Counted from the first letter of the stretch, positions 38,672 to 48,430 are shown. The stretch: 64,000 nucleotides of DNA from Confluentibacter citreus (GCF_002807055.1 NZ_NIXN01000002.1:62001-126000); one strand, 5' to 3'. The notes: generated by a model from the sequence alone, not told the origin. Translations and numbers: made by a program.

Positions 38672-39760
38672 ATGAATTCAAAAATAATAGCAAGCGGTAT
38701 TTTAAGGGCACTGTCCATTATTATTGGAGTTGCTATATTGCTTTTTTTCCTTTACGAAATACGCTCCGTTTTGGCTTATTTGGCTATTGCCGCCGTTATT
38801 TCCCTAATAGGAAGACCCATTGTATTGTTTTTAAGAAGACGCTTCAAGTTTAAAAATACGATTGCCGTTATCGTAACCATGGCATTGTTAATCGCTGTTT
38901 TTCTAGGCATCATGAGCTTGTTTATACCCTTGGTTATTGAACAAATTCATAACTTATCATTATTAAATATCGAGGAACTTCAAAGGAATCTAGAGGATTT
39001 ATACATACAAATCATTAATTATTTCCAATTGAATGATTTAGATGTTAAACAATCTTTTAATGACTATGATCTATTTTCGAAAATTGATTATTCAATAATT
39101 CCTGCTTTTTTTAATTCCATTATTAATGGCTTTGGTAATTTTACCGTTGGTTTTTTCTCTGTATTATTCATCTCCTTTTTCTTTTTAAAAGACAGCCAGC
39201 TTTTTGAAAATGGTATTCTTATGTTCATTCCAGATAGCAAAGAAAGTCGGTGGAAAAACTCATCAACCAAAATAAAGGATTTGCTATCCAGATATTTTAA
39301 CGGCCTTATTTTACAGATGGTCATTCTGTTTATTCTTTATATGATTGTTTTGGTTGTTTTCGGGATTAAGAACGCCATCATCATTGCTTTTTTATGTGCC
39401 TTGCTTAATTTAATTCCGTATGTGGGGCCATTAATAAGTCTTGTTTTAATTATCATTTTAACTATGACCAGCAATTTGGGAGCAAGTTTTAGTGAGGTTA
39501 TTTTCCCAAAGACCATGTATGTTGTCATTGGCTGTTTAATAGCACAATTTATAGACAATAATTTCAGCCAACCCATTATTTTTTCAAAAAGCGTTAAATC
39601 GCATCCGTTGGAAATATTTCTAATCATAATCATTGCAGGTATTCTTTTTGGTATTATTGGTATGATGGTAGCGGTACCAGGTTACACGGCGATTAAAGTG
39701 ATTTTAAAAGAGTTTTTATCAGAAAATAAAATTGTAAAAAAACTCACTAAAGACCTTTAG
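38672..39760 (+). CDS. AI-2E family (UPF0118) transporter
   Basis: 362-residue integral membrane protein with about eight helices. Conserved features are the N-terminal helix pair, FISFFFLKD in the middle and the C-terminal core (ALLNLIPYVGPLISLVLIIIL, key residues NLIPYVGP). The late IDNNFSQPIIFSKSVKSHP also fits. Despite the name, most members move other ions or solutes, so the substrate is unknown. The next gene starts 7 bases after its stop. Confidence 0.92.
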   Translation: MNSKIIASGILRALSIIIGVAILLFFLYEIRSVLAYLAIAAVISLIGRPIVLFLRRRFKFKNTIAVIVTMALLIAVFLGIMSLFIPLVIEQIHNLSLLNIEELQRNLEDLYIQIINYFQLNDLDVKQSFNDYDLFSKIDYSIIPAFFNSIINGFGNFTVGFFSVLFISFFFLKDSQLFENGILMFIPDSKESRWKNSSTKIKDLLSRYFNGLILQMVILFILYMIVLVVFGIKNAIIIAFLCALLNLIPYVGPLISLVLIIILTMTSNLGASFSEVIFPKTMYVVIGCLIAQFIDNNFSQPIIFSKSVKSHPLEIFLIIIIAGILFGIIGMMVAVPGYTAIKVILKEFLSENKIVKKLTKDL

Positions 39761-39767
39761 CTTTACT

Positions 39768-40943
39768 TTGAATTCATCTATTTTAAATACTGAAATACAG
39801 AATTTTATAAATAATAATTTACATTCTAATATTTCAGAAATAGTATTGAAAGGAACTGCTTTTGATGCTGTTACTACAAAAGAACTTATCGAACAAATTG
39901 AAGCAAAAGTTAAGTGTGAAAAGAAGATCCCGACTTGGTTCAACACCCTACATATTTATTACCCCAATAAATTAAATATCGAACAAACTTCCTCTGAAAC
40001 AACAGCCGCCTATAAAGCTAGTTTGATGGGTGGAAAAACCATCTTAGATTTAACTGGCGGTTTTGGTGTGGATTGTTATTATTTCTCAAAACGATTTGAT
40101 TCGGTGACACATTGTGAGATTGATAAAAACCTATCGGAAATCGTTGCCTATAATTACAAACAACTTCAAATTTCGAATATTAAAATCGTAAATGATGATG
40201 GTTTAGAATATTTGAAGACCGATGAAACATTTGATTGGATTTACATAGACCCATCCAGACGGCACGACAGCAAAGGCAAAGTGTTCTTTTTAAATGATTG
40301 TTTACCAAATATTCCAATGCATTTGAATTTGCTTTTCAAACAATCAAAAAACATCATGATTAAAACATCACCGTTGCTTGATCTATCGATCGGTATTGGT
40401 GAATTGCAGCATGTTAAAACCATTCATGTTGTTGCTGTTAATAATGAAGTAAAAGAATTGCTTTGGATTTTAGAGCGTGGTTTTCAAGATGAAGTAAGCA
40501 TTAAAACTGTCAATCTCAAACAAGAGCAAGACGACTATTTTGAATTCCAACTAAAAAATGAAAAGTCTGTAGAATCCACATACGGCAAACCACTCACCTA
40601 TTTATACGAACCCAACGCCGCTATATTAAAAGCTGGGGCTTTCAACACTATTTCAGACCAATTAACAGTTTTTAAACTTCATAAGCATTCGCATTTATAT
40701 ACCAGTGAATTGCTGATTCCGTTTCCGGGAAGATGTTTTAGAGTCGAAAACATAATCCCTTATAACAAAAAAGAACTAAAACAATTGGCAATCACCAAAG
40801 CCAACATCACCATCAGAAATTTTCCTGAAACAGTAGAGCAAATAAGGAAAAAACTAAACATAAAAGATGGTGGCGAAGTTTATTTGTTTTTTACGACAGA
40901 TGTTGAAAACAACAAAATTGTTATTATCTGTAACAAACTGTAA
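39768..40943 (+). CDS. THUMP-like class I SAM-dependent methyltransferase
   Basis: 391 residues from TTG 39768, the only reasonable start. The methyltransferase motif I is ILDLTGGFGVDCYYFS and the catalytic-type motif IV is WIYIDPSRR. A C-terminal THUMP-like domain includes FPGRCFRVENIIPYNKK (key block PGRCFRVE). The family is Bacteroidota-specific and is expected to modify RNA; the target base is not known. It is coupled to the AI-2E gene. Confidence 0.85.
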   Translation: MNSSILNTEIQNFINNNLHSNISEIVLKGTAFDAVTTKELIEQIEAKVKCEKKIPTWFNTLHIYYPNKLNIEQTSSETTAAYKASLMGGKTILDLTGGFGVDCYYFSKRFDSVTHCEIDKNLSEIVAYNYKQLQISNIKIVNDDGLEYLKTDETFDWIYIDPSRRHDSKGKVFFLNDCLPNIPMHLNLLFKQSKNIMIKTSPLLDLSIGIGELQHVKTIHVVAVNNEVKELLWILERGFQDEVSIKTVNLKQEQDDYFEFQLKNEKSVESTYGKPLTYLYEPNAAILKAGAFNTISDQLTVFKLHKHSHLYTSELLIPFPGRCFRVENIIPYNKKELKQLAITKANITIRNFPETVEQIRKKLNIKDGGEVYLFFTTDVENNKIVIICNKL

Positions 40944-40995
40944 ATAAATCATATTACTAACTCTTATACAATTTGAAACTTTTAATGTCTTTTAA

Positions 40996-41113
40996 TGTCA
41001 GTTCGAGTGATTCCCCATAAGCGAATTGTATCGAGAACTTTCTATAATTAAAAATTTGATTCTCGATACAAATTTAACACATGAAAAATGTGTGAAATTC
41101 ACTCGAATTGACA
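40996..41113. repeat. Nested inverted repeat, copy 1 (118 bp)
   Basis: Outer arms TGTCAGTTCGAGTGA (40996-41010) and TCACTCGAATTGACA (41099-41113) enclose inner arms TGTATCGAGAA (41027-41037) and TTCTCGATACA (41060-41070). The whole folds as a two-tier hairpin. It lies between convergent genes. Related copies are at 48931-49079 and 53513-53633. Confidence 0.85.
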
Positions 41114-41140
41114 AATTTTTATCAAAAGAGCCTTATCTTA

Positions 41141-43048
41141 TCACAAAGCATTATCAATAATCTCCTGAACAACTTCTGGATTTAACAACGTGCTCGTATC
41201 CCCTAAATTAGAGAGGTCCTTGCAAGCTATTTTACGCAAAATACGACGCATGATTTTTCCCGAACGTGTTTTTGGTAACCCGCTTGTAAACTGAATTTTA
41301 TCCAATTTGGCAATCGGTCCAATGTGTTCTGATATGATTTGGTTGATTTCTTTGCGAACATTTTCATGCACGCGTGATTCACCGGTGTCCTTTAAAATAA
41401 CAAAACCATACAAGGCGTAGCCTTTAATATCATGTGGAAAACCAACAATAGCAGATTCCGAAACGGCAGGATGTTCGTTAATAGCATCCTCGATGGGCGC
41501 GGTTCCTAAATTATGGCCAGAAACTATAATCACATCATCTACTCGACCGGTAATTCTATAATAGCCTACTTCATCACGCAGGGCACCGTCACCAGTAAAA
41601 TATTTGTTTTCAAAAGCAGAAAAATAGGTATCCCTATAACGCTCATGATCGCCCCAAATGGTACGAGCCATACTTGGCCATGGAAACTTAATACACAATC
41701 GGCCCTCAACCTGATTCCCCTTCAACTCCACTCCTTTATCATCCATCAATGCAGGTTGAATTCCCGGAAAGGGCAATGTCGCGTACGTTGGTTTGGTTGG
41801 TGTAACGAACGGTATGGGAGATATCATAATACCACCCGTTTCGGTTTGCCACCACGTATCAACAATCGGACTGTTTTTTTTGCCAATATTGTCATTATAC
41901 CAATGCCAAGCTTCTTCGTTAATGGGCTCACCCACAGATCCTAATACTTTAAGCGAGGTTAAATCGTAAGTATCAACTAAATCCGTTCCTTGTTTTGCTA
42001 AAGCACGAATCGCTGTAGGCGCGGTATAAAATTGGGTCACTTTATGCTTTTCTATCACTTTCCAAAAGCGTCCGAAATCCGGATAATGTGGCACCCCTTC
42101 AAACATAATGGTTGTGGCGCCGTTGGCTAAAGGCCCATAAACAATATAGCTGTGACCAGTAATCCAACCAATATCCGCCGTACACCAATAAATATCACCA
42201 TCCCTATATTGAAACACATTCTTAAAAGTATAAGCGGTGAACACCATGTAACCCGCCGTGGTATGCACCATGCCTTTTGGTTTCCCCGTAGAACCTGAGG
42301 TGTACAAAATAAACAACGGATCTTCAGCATCCATGATTTCTGCTTTACAAACGGCAGAGGCATCATTCAACAAAGGCTGTAGCCATTTGTCACGGCCCGC
42401 TTTCATGTTTATGCTGGAATGGATTCTTTTGGCGACCAATACGGTTTTAACGGATGGGCAATTTTCCAAAGCATCATCCACAATACCTTTTAAATCAATG
42501 GATTTTTCGCCACGGTAGGAACCATCGCTCGTTATGACCATGTTACAGTCAGAATCATTGATTCTGGTTGATAACGCTGTCGCGGAAAACCCTGCGAATA
42601 CCACAGAGTGAATAGCCCCAATTCTAGCGCAAGCCAAAACCGAAATCGCCAATTCTGGAATCATTGGTAAATAAATACAGATCCTATCCCCTTTTTTGAT
42701 GCCTTCAGCCTTTAATACATTGGCAAATTTATTGACACGTTCATGTAACTGATTATAAGTGATGTGTTCTGCTGGCTCATCAGGACTATTAGGTTCAAAA
42801 ATAATGGCCGTTTTATCACCACGAGTGGCTAAATGCCTGTCGATGCAATTTTCTGTAATATTTAATTTAGCACCTTCAAACCATTTGACTTCAGGTTTAC
42901 TGAAATCCCAACTTAGCACATGATCCCATTTTTTTTGCCACATAAAATGTTCTTCAGCAACTTCTTCCCAAAAATTTTCAGGTTCCCTTACAGACTTTCT
43001 ATAAACTTGATAATATTCTTCTAAGTGTTTTATATGGTAATTACTCAT
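41141..43048 (-). CDS. acs: Acetate-CoA ligase (acetyl-CoA synthetase)
   Basis: 635 residues. Makes acetyl-CoA from acetate, CoA and ATP through acetyl-AMP. The adenylation loop is YTSGSTGKPKGMVHTTAGY, the core motif TWWQTETGG, and the C-terminal domain carries GRVDDVIIVSGHNLG and the catalytic Lys in PKTRSGKIMRR, which is the usual acetylation site. FAGFSATAL and the length mark it as true Acs. It is the last gene of the DUF4212-symporter-acs group, 60 bases after the symporter. Confidence 0.97.
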   Translation of the reverse strand: MSNYHIKHLEEYYQVYRKSVREPENFWEEVAEEHFMWQKKWDHVLSWDFSKPEVKWFEGAKLNITENCIDRHLATRGDKTAIIFEPNSPDEPAEHITYNQLHERVNKFANVLKAEGIKKGDRICIYLPMIPELAISVLACARIGAIHSVVFAGFSATALSTRINDSDCNMVITSDGSYRGEKSIDLKGIVDDALENCPSVKTVLVAKRIHSSINMKAGRDKWLQPLLNDASAVCKAEIMDAEDPLFILYTSGSTGKPKGMVHTTAGYMVFTAYTFKNVFQYRDGDIYWCTADIGWITGHSYIVYGPLANGATTIMFEGVPHYPDFGRFWKVIEKHKVTQFYTAPTAIRALAKQGTDLVDTYDLTSLKVLGSVGEPINEEAWHWYNDNIGKKNSPIVDTWWQTETGGIMISPIPFVTPTKPTYATLPFPGIQPALMDDKGVELKGNQVEGRLCIKFPWPSMARTIWGDHERYRDTYFSAFENKYFTGDGALRDEVGYYRITGRVDDVIIVSGHNLGTAPIEDAINEHPAVSESAIVGFPHDIKGYALYGFVILKDTGESRVHENVRKEINQIISEHIGPIAKLDKIQFTSGLPKTRSGKIMRRILRKIACKDLSNLGDTSTLLNPEVVQEIIDNAL

Positions 43049-43060
43049 TTTAATTACTGT

Positions 43061-43088
43061 TGATTCGTTTATTCGTTTATTCGTTGAT
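43061..43088. repeat. Short tandem octamer TTCGTTTA in the acs leader
   Basis: About three copies of an 8-bp unit (TTCGTTTA, TTCGTTTA, TTCGTTGA) lie 13 bases before the acs ATG (minus strand AAACGAAT repeats). It may be slippage-prone. Confidence 0.5.
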
Positions 43089-43108
43089 TTGTTTAAGTGA
43101 TGTATTGT

Positions 43109-44839
43109 TTAATGTCCCGTAGCCTTTGTCGCGCCACTTGGAATCCTGATTTTTTCAACCATTGCCTGTACATTCTTAGGCGGTTCTGGTGTAAATTTCA
43201 TAATGGTAATAGACACGATAAAATTTAAAATCATGGCAATGGTTCCAAAACCTTCAGGCGATATGCCAAACCACCATTCGCTTTTATCTGGAAGTACCTC
43301 GTCAAACCATCCTAATTTATATTTCATCATATAAAATAGCATGGAAACGATACCAACCACCATACCTGCAATAGCGCCTTCTTTATTCATTCTTTTATAA
43401 AAAATACCTAAAATAATGGCTGGAAAAAATGATGCCGCAGCCAAACCAAAAGCTAAAGCTACTACTGCTGCTACAAATCCGGGCGGATTAATACCAAAAT
43501 AACCTGCCACACAAACAGCACCTACAGCTGATAAACGTGCTGCTACTAATTCTCCTTTTTCAGAAATTTTAGGGTTGATTATTTTTTTGATTAAATCGTG
43601 TGATACCGAAGATGAAATTACCAATAACAACCCTGCAGCTGTTGAAAGTGCTGCTGCCAAACCACCTGCCGCCACCAAGGCAATCACCCAATTAGGTAAT
43701 TTAGCAATTTCTGGATTGGCAAGCACCATAATATCATTATCAACTGTTAATTCGTTTTGGTCTTTATTGGCAACATATTGAATAAGACCATCACTATTTT
43801 TATCATCAAATATTATCAAACCTGTTTTTTCCCATTTTTTGAACCATTCTGGCACATTAGCGTATTCTTTATTGGAAACCGTTTCAATCAAATTGGTTCT
43901 CGCAAAAACAGATACAGCTGGAGCCGTTGTGTACAAAATAACAATCAGTAATAAAGCAATACCAGCCGATTTACGCGCATCTTTAACATTCTTCACTGTA
44001 AAAAAGCGCACAATAACGTGTGGTAAACCTGCTGTACCGACCATCAAAGCTAAGGTGATGGCAAACACATCGATGACCGATTTTGAACCTTGTGTGTATT
44101 CAGCAAACCCAAGTTCTGTACTCAATCCGTCTAATTTATCAAGTAAATAGGTACCAGACCCATCAGACAAGGTACTTCCAAAGCCTAATTGCGGAATTGG
44201 GTTGCCAGTCATTTGAAGGGAAATGAAAATCGCAGGCACCATAAAGGCAAAAATCAATACACAATATTGTGCCACTTGAGTATAAGTAATCCCCTTCATT
44301 CCTCCTAAAACTGCATAAAACAATACGATGAGCATTCCTAAAATAACCCCTGTATTGATATCGACTTCCAAAAAGCGAGAAAAAACGATACCTACACCAC
44401 GCATCTGCCCCGCAACATACGTGAACGATACGATAAGTGCACAAAAAACAGCCACAATACGTGCGGTATTGGAATAATAGCGATCGCCAATAAAATCTGG
44501 CACTGTAAATTTTCCAAACTTCCTTAAATATGGTGCTAACAATAAGGCTAAAAGCACATAACCTCCTGTCCATCCCATCAAATAAACGGCACCATCATAG
44601 CCTGCAAAACTAATAATACCTGCCATCGATATAAAAGATGCGGCACTCATCCAATCCGCCGCCGTTGCCATGCCATTAGCTAATGGTGATACACCGCCAC
44701 CAGCTACATAAAACTCTCTGGTAGAGCCTGCTCTGGACCAAATAGCGATTCCTATATATAATGCAAATGTTAGTCCAACTAAAATATAAGTCCAATTCTG
44801 AACGCTTATGGCTTCTAATAAAAGTAAACTAATCTTCAT
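43109..44839 (-). CDS. Sodium:solute symporter, acetate-type large subunit
   Basis: 576 residues from ATG 44839, overlapping the DUF4212 stop by 11 bases; an ATG at 44857 is further into the DUF4212 gene. About 13 membrane helices. SSS family motifs: FYVAGGGVSPLANGMATAADWMSAASF (key block GGGVSPLANG), GGMKGITYTQVAQY, and VAAGGLAAALSTAAGLLL. A hydrophilic insert sits between helices (about 320-375). The pairing with DUF4212 is characteristic of the VC_2705-like subfamily. Acs next door points to acetate as substrate. Confidence 0.93.
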   Translation of the reverse strand: MKISLLLLEAISVQNWTYILVGLTFALYIGIAIWSRAGSTREFYVAGGGVSPLANGMATAADWMSAASFISMAGIISFAGYDGAVYLMGWTGGYVLLALLLAPYLRKFGKFTVPDFIGDRYYSNTARIVAVFCALIVSFTYVAGQMRGVGIVFSRFLEVDINTGVILGMLIVLFYAVLGGMKGITYTQVAQYCVLIFAFMVPAIFISLQMTGNPIPQLGFGSTLSDGSGTYLLDKLDGLSTELGFAEYTQGSKSVIDVFAITLALMVGTAGLPHVIVRFFTVKNVKDARKSAGIALLLIVILYTTAPAVSVFARTNLIETVSNKEYANVPEWFKKWEKTGLIIFDDKNSDGLIQYVANKDQNELTVDNDIMVLANPEIAKLPNWVIALVAAGGLAAALSTAAGLLLVISSSVSHDLIKKIINPKISEKGELVAARLSAVGAVCVAGYFGINPPGFVAAVVALAFGLAAASFFPAIILGIFYKRMNKEGAIAGMVVGIVSMLFYMMKYKLGWFDEVLPDKSEWWFGISPEGFGTIAMILNFIVSITIMKFTPEPPKNVQAMVEKIRIPSGATKATGH

Positions 44840-45086
44840 ATCCGTATTTTTTATCAAGTTTATTCATAATACGAACATACACGAAAATTAAAACTACAAA
44901 CACATACATGGAACCTTGTTGCGCAAACCAAAATCCGAGCTTGAAACCTCCTATTTTTATAGAGTCCAAGGCTTCTTTAAATAAAATTCCGGCACCATAA
45001 GACACCAGAAACCATATGGTTAGTAAAATAAAAAGATACTTAATGTTTTCCTTCCAATAGGCGGTTGCCTTTTCTTGTTTAGTCAT
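44829..45086 (-). CDS. DUF4212 symporter small subunit
   Basis: 85 residues with two membrane helices (about 16-36 and 55-75) and the conserved YWKENIKYLFILLTIWFLVSYG and GFKLGFWFAQQGSMYVFVVLIF blocks. DUF4212 proteins are almost always encoded directly before an SSS symporter, as here with an 11-base overlap. It is probably an accessory subunit. Confidence 0.9.
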   Translation of the reverse strand: MTKQEKATAYWKENIKYLFILLTIWFLVSYGAGILFKEALDSIKIGGFKLGFWFAQQGSMYVFVVLIFVYVRIMNKLDKKYGYED

Positions 45087-45187
45087 ATTCTAGTTTAGTT
45101 TAGCCCACTAATATATAAATTAAATTGGTTACAGAGAACGTGATGTTCTTTAGTTAAAAACAATCAATTATTTATAAAGTATGATAC

Positions 45188-45216
45188 TTGCTAAAAATCA
45201 GTAAATTATAATTTTG
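45188..45216 (+). promoter_or_regulatory. Bacteroidota promoter TTG-N18-TAATTTTG
   Basis: TTG (45188-45190), 18 bases, then TAATTTTG (45209-45216). Both elements match the flavobacterial consensus. Transcription would begin near 45223, upstream of the membrane acyltransferase gene. Confidence 0.6.
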
Positions 45217-45271
45217 CTACAAATAATTTTTAAAACTATCTTTATACCAGTAAAACTATAACCGAAACCTA

Positions 45272-46360
45272 TTGCATTCCAGCCGTCTTTATTTTATTGA
45301 TGCCGTAAGAGCTTTTGCCATATTAATGATGCTACAAGGGCATTTTATTGATACGCTTTTAGACCCCATTTATAGAGACACTACTAATGTGCTTTTTAAT
45401 ATTTGGTCGTATTTTAGAGGTGTAACCGCTCCTACTTTTTTCACTATTTCGGGACTTGTTTTTATGTATCTATTGTTAAAGGCCAAAGAAAAAGGCAGTG
45501 ATAAAGCGCGAATCCGTAAAGGTCTTTACAGAGGTTTGTTGCTTTTGTTCATTGGATATACATTGCGTGTTGATTTTTATGGATGGTTTCAAGGACGTTT
45601 TTATACTTACTTTTTGGTTATAGATGTTTTGCAGTGCATAGGTTTATCCCTCATTCTCATGGTAGGTCTGTATTATGTTTTTAAGGCAAATACCTATATT
45701 TTATCAGTTGTTTTGGTCATTATCGGTTGCGTTATTTTTGTAACAGAACCTTTATACAGAACGATATTATTGCCTGATACTCCCTTAATTCTTGCAAACT
45801 ACATTACTAAAGAAAACGGCTCTGTATTTACCATTATACCTTGGTTTGGCTATACAGCTTTTGGTGCTTTTTTTGCAACAGTTTTTTTTAGACATGTACA
45901 TAGACGTGCCTTTAAGGCCTTAACCATTTTTACGTTTTTTGTAGTTGGGCTTTTACTTATATTCTCATCATCGTGGTTGCTTCATAAATTAGGGAGGTTT
46001 ACGGGTGAAACGCTTTTTGATGCTGCTGCAGATTATAACTATCTGTTCTCTCGTTTAGGCGATGTGCTTGTTCTTTTTGGTTTATTTTATGCCTTTGAAC
46101 ATTTCTTTAAGCGATCCATCATCACAAGAATTGGCGAAAAAACATTGTCCATTTACACCTTTCACTTCATTATTATTTTTGGAAGTTATACAGGCATCGG
46201 TCTTAAGCATTTTTACTACAAAGCTTTAGATCCCTATCAAGCTGTGCTTGGAGCCTTGGCTTTTATTCTTGTGGTGGTCGTTATTTCATTTTATTATGCC
46301 AAAACCAATACGTTTCTTTATAATCTATTCTTAAAAGTAGTTGATAGGATTAAACAATAA
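45272..46360 (+). CDS. DUF1624/HGSNAT-like membrane acyltransferase
   Basis: 362-residue membrane protein with about ten helices, started by TTG 45272. The N-terminal RLYFIDAVRAFAILMMLQGHFIDTLL (Asp and His key) and the next FRGVTAPTFFTISGLVF match the heparan-glucosaminide N-acetyltransferase catalytic family (DUF1624). SIYTFHFIIIFGSYTG near the end also fits. Members transfer acetyl groups from acetyl-CoA to sugars across the membrane; the acceptor is unknown. It is divergent from the acetate uptake operon, with 185 bases between. Confidence 0.82.
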   Translation: MHSSRLYFIDAVRAFAILMMLQGHFIDTLLDPIYRDTTNVLFNIWSYFRGVTAPTFFTISGLVFMYLLLKAKEKGSDKARIRKGLYRGLLLLFIGYTLRVDFYGWFQGRFYTYFLVIDVLQCIGLSLILMVGLYYVFKANTYILSVVLVIIGCVIFVTEPLYRTILLPDTPLILANYITKENGSVFTIIPWFGYTAFGAFFATVFFRHVHRRAFKALTIFTFFVVGLLLIFSSSWLLHKLGRFTGETLFDAAADYNYLFSRLGDVLVLFGLFYAFEHFFKRSIITRIGEKTLSIYTFHFIIIFGSYTGIGLKHFYYKALDPYQAVLGALAFILVVVVISFYYAKTNTFLYNLFLKVVDRIKQ

Positions 46361-46415
46361 CCTTATAAACTGTGTTTTTTATAATTTCATTAAAACAGTT
46401 ATATTATAAAAGCAT

Positions 46416-46423
46416 TATTTTTG
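46416..46423 (+). promoter_or_regulatory. -7 element TATTTTTG close to the 46428 gene
   Basis: A perfect TAnnTTTG only 4 bases before the ATG at 46428. If used, transcription begins at or after that ATG. The real start would then be the ATG at 46452, or the message is leaderless. Confidence 0.4.
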
Positions 46424-46427
46424 CGAC

Positions 46428-46814
46428 ATGTTTCATCATATAAGACATAGCATGGTCGTTAGATTCCTTTGGGGATTTATGGGATTGTACTTTCTTAATA
46501 TTAGTGTTGATACTGTTGATGTTTACCCAAATTACATCCCTGAAGACTTATCATTCAATGATCAAGAAAGTATTGTGGAAATTATTGTGGAACAAGTACT
46601 AGGTTTTGAAAATGCCATTGAAGAACATGATGACCCCGATACCGAAGACCATACAAAAAAAAGCAATTTTAAAATAGATTTTATTCCCTTAAACGCTTCA
46701 GAGGGAAAGCCTAGAGAATCTATTACAACTTCTCTAAAACAAGTATGCTATCATCCAGATAGCCATTTGTCTATTGGTCATCATCAGCTTAACAATCCAC
46801 CACCCGAAGTTTGA
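46428..46814 (+). CDS. Conserved-looking small protein of unknown function
   Basis: 128 residues, not recognised. A hydrophobic N-terminal segment (VVRFLWGFMGLYFLNISV) is followed by an acidic middle (EEHDDPDTEDH) and a His-rich C-terminus (CYHPDSHLSIGHHQ). It could be anchored or exported and could bind metal. The ATG at 46452 (MVVRFLWGF) is an alternative start favoured by the adjacent -7 element. An inverted repeat separates it from the barrel gene at 47001. Confidence 0.55.
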   Translation: MFHHIRHSMVVRFLWGFMGLYFLNISVDTVDVYPNYIPEDLSFNDQESIVEIIVEQVLGFENAIEEHDDPDTEDHTKKSNFKIDFIPLNASEGKPRESITTSLKQVCYHPDSHLSIGHHQLNNPPPEV

Positions 46815-46863
46815 TTTACTAGTTTGTCTAAAATACAGAAGCTGTCTAAAAAGTAACCTTTAA

Positions 46864-46935
46864 TGTCAGTTTGAGCTCTGTCGAAAACCTTATTAATCAA
46901 ATTATCAATGCATTTCGACTGAGCTCAATGTGACA
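46864..46935. repeat. Inverted repeat TGTCAGTTTGAGCTCTGTCGAAA type
   Basis: The left arm is TGTCAGTTTGAGCTC...TCGAAA. The right arm is TTTCGACTGAGCTCAATGTGACA. The arms pair with few mismatches across about 25 bases. It is a relative of the GTTCGAGTGA repeats and fills the 46815-47000 gap. Confidence 0.75.
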
Positions 46936-47000
46936 ATTTATTTCTAAATAGACCTTTTAGAAAGCTTCCTAACTATTAATTCAAAAAAATAAACCTACAA

Positions 47001-47861
47001 ATGAATTTTAAAAATAAATGGGTGTTAATGCTATTATTGACACCAGTAACCTATGCGTTTGCTCAAGATAGCGACATAACAAAAGATAGTTTATATATCC
47101 AAGAAGTTGAAAGTTCAAAAGAACCTGTTAAAGTATTACATGCCGAACCTTTGTATATAGACCTGATTAGGGATTTAGGTGCCAGAAAAGGCGAAAAGGA
47201 ATGGAACCTAGGTTTTGGATTAACGGACAACCAAACATTCGATTCGTATGAGGCCCTTATTGAATACGAATGGGCGCCTGCCGATCGATTGGGTTTGGAA
47301 GTGGAATTGCCATTTACATTTTATTCGCCAATTAATGGCACACCAAGGACTGCCATTCCATCCAATCAATTAAACAGTATAAAAATTGCTGCCCAATGGT
47401 CGTTTTTTGTCAACGAAAAAATGGCTACATCTATGGCAATTGGCTATATTAATGAGTTTGAATTGTCCAGTTTCAGGGACTTTGGAAAACCCTTAATTAC
47501 AGGGAATGTATACAATCCGTTTTTGGTAGTTGCCAAACGATGGGGTAACAATTTTCATTCGCTCATTTACACAGGCCCTATGATAGAACAAAATTTTTTA
47601 ACAAATTCCTTCCATACGACGTATGATATTAATAGCAATATCCATTACATGATTCCGGGCACAAGAAATTTTATCGGTATTGAGTTTAATAAAACCTTGG
47701 ATGAAGGCGACTTTGATATGACCATGCGGCCACAAATGCGCGTGGGAATTGCAGATAATCTGCTGGTAGGTATTGTAACAGGCATACCCGTGGCAAGAGA
47801 AAACGAACGTTTTAGTACGTTTTTAAGGCTTATTTGGGAACCTTCACATCACAAACATTAA
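47001..47861 (+). CDS. Outer-membrane beta-barrel-like protein
   Basis: 286 residues with a signal peptide ending TYAFAQ. The HAEPLYIDLIRDLGARKGEKEWNLGFGL stretch opens the mature part (key block DLGARKGEKEWN). The rest alternates short strands and turns (YEALIEYEWAPADRLGLEVELPF, FIGIEFNKTLDEGDF, MRVGIADNLLVGIVTGIPV). This suits a barrel of about 12-14 strands. No named family is recognised with confidence. It could be a porin or transporter for the product of the neighbouring His-rich protein. Confidence 0.65.
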   Translation: MNFKNKWVLMLLLTPVTYAFAQDSDITKDSLYIQEVESSKEPVKVLHAEPLYIDLIRDLGARKGEKEWNLGFGLTDNQTFDSYEALIEYEWAPADRLGLEVELPFTFYSPINGTPRTAIPSNQLNSIKIAAQWSFFVNEKMATSMAIGYINEFELSSFRDFGKPLITGNVYNPFLVVAKRWGNNFHSLIYTGPMIEQNFLTNSFHTTYDINSNIHYMIPGTRNFIGIEFNKTLDEGDFDMTMRPQMRVGIADNLLVGIVTGIPVARENERFSTFLRLIWEPSHHKH

Positions 47862-47867
47862 TTTAAA

Positions 47868-47902
47868 AAGACCTTGCCACCAAGCAGGGTCTTATTTTTT
47901 TG
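47868..47902 (+). terminator. Rho-independent terminator after the barrel gene
   Basis: Stem AAGACCTTGC / GCAGGGTCTT (one wobble) with a 6-base loop, followed by ATTTTTTTGTT. It starts 7 bases after the stop codon. Confidence 0.85.
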
Positions 47903-48001
47903 TTAATAAATAGGTGGGCAAATTATTCTACATGGCTCGTCTACTTTTTAATATTTAAAAACTAAATTAGCTGTACCCAATAATCCTTCAAATCAAAGCA
48001 T

Positions 48002-48430
48002 ATGAAACAGCTAAAAATCAGTTCCCTTTTAATTATAATGGTATGCTTAAGTGCTTGCCAATCGACCAAAACAACGACTGATGCATTATACAATACTTCT
48101 TGGGAGTTAGATTATATTTCAGGAATACGAATTGCATTCAGCGGATTGTACCCAGATAGAAAACCGCAAATTAGCTTTAATAAAACTACCAATAATGTAG
48201 AAGGCAGCGCAAGCTGTAACGGCTATCGAGCGGAATATAACCTAGATGGCAACAACATCTCTTTTGGCGACCCCGGCCCAACCACCATGATGTATTGTGG
48301 CGAAGGTGAACAAACGTTTTTAAGCACTATGAAAAAAATAAATAAATATGGTTTTGATGAAGAAGGTAAATTAATTTTAATGCTCGACGATGTTACGATG
48401 ATGAGATTTAAAAAAGTAAATGAAAACTAA
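48002..48430 (+). CDS. META-domain lipoprotein (HslJ-like)
   Basis: 142 residues. The lipoprotein signal ends in the lipobox LSAC (MKQLKISSLLIIMVCLSAC). The META domain shows NTSWELDYISG, PQISFNKTTNNVEGSASCNGYRAEY and the late TMMYCGEGEQTFLSTM. META proteins such as HslJ are envelope-located and linked to stress. Its end overlaps an ATG of the next gene, so the two are coupled. Confidence 0.9.
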   Translation: MKQLKISSLLIIMVCLSACQSTKTTTDALYNTSWELDYISGIRIAFSGLYPDRKPQISFNKTTNNVEGSASCNGYRAEYNLDGNNISFGDPGPTTMMYCGEGEQTFLSTMKKINKYGFDEEGKLILMLDDVTMMRFKKVNEN

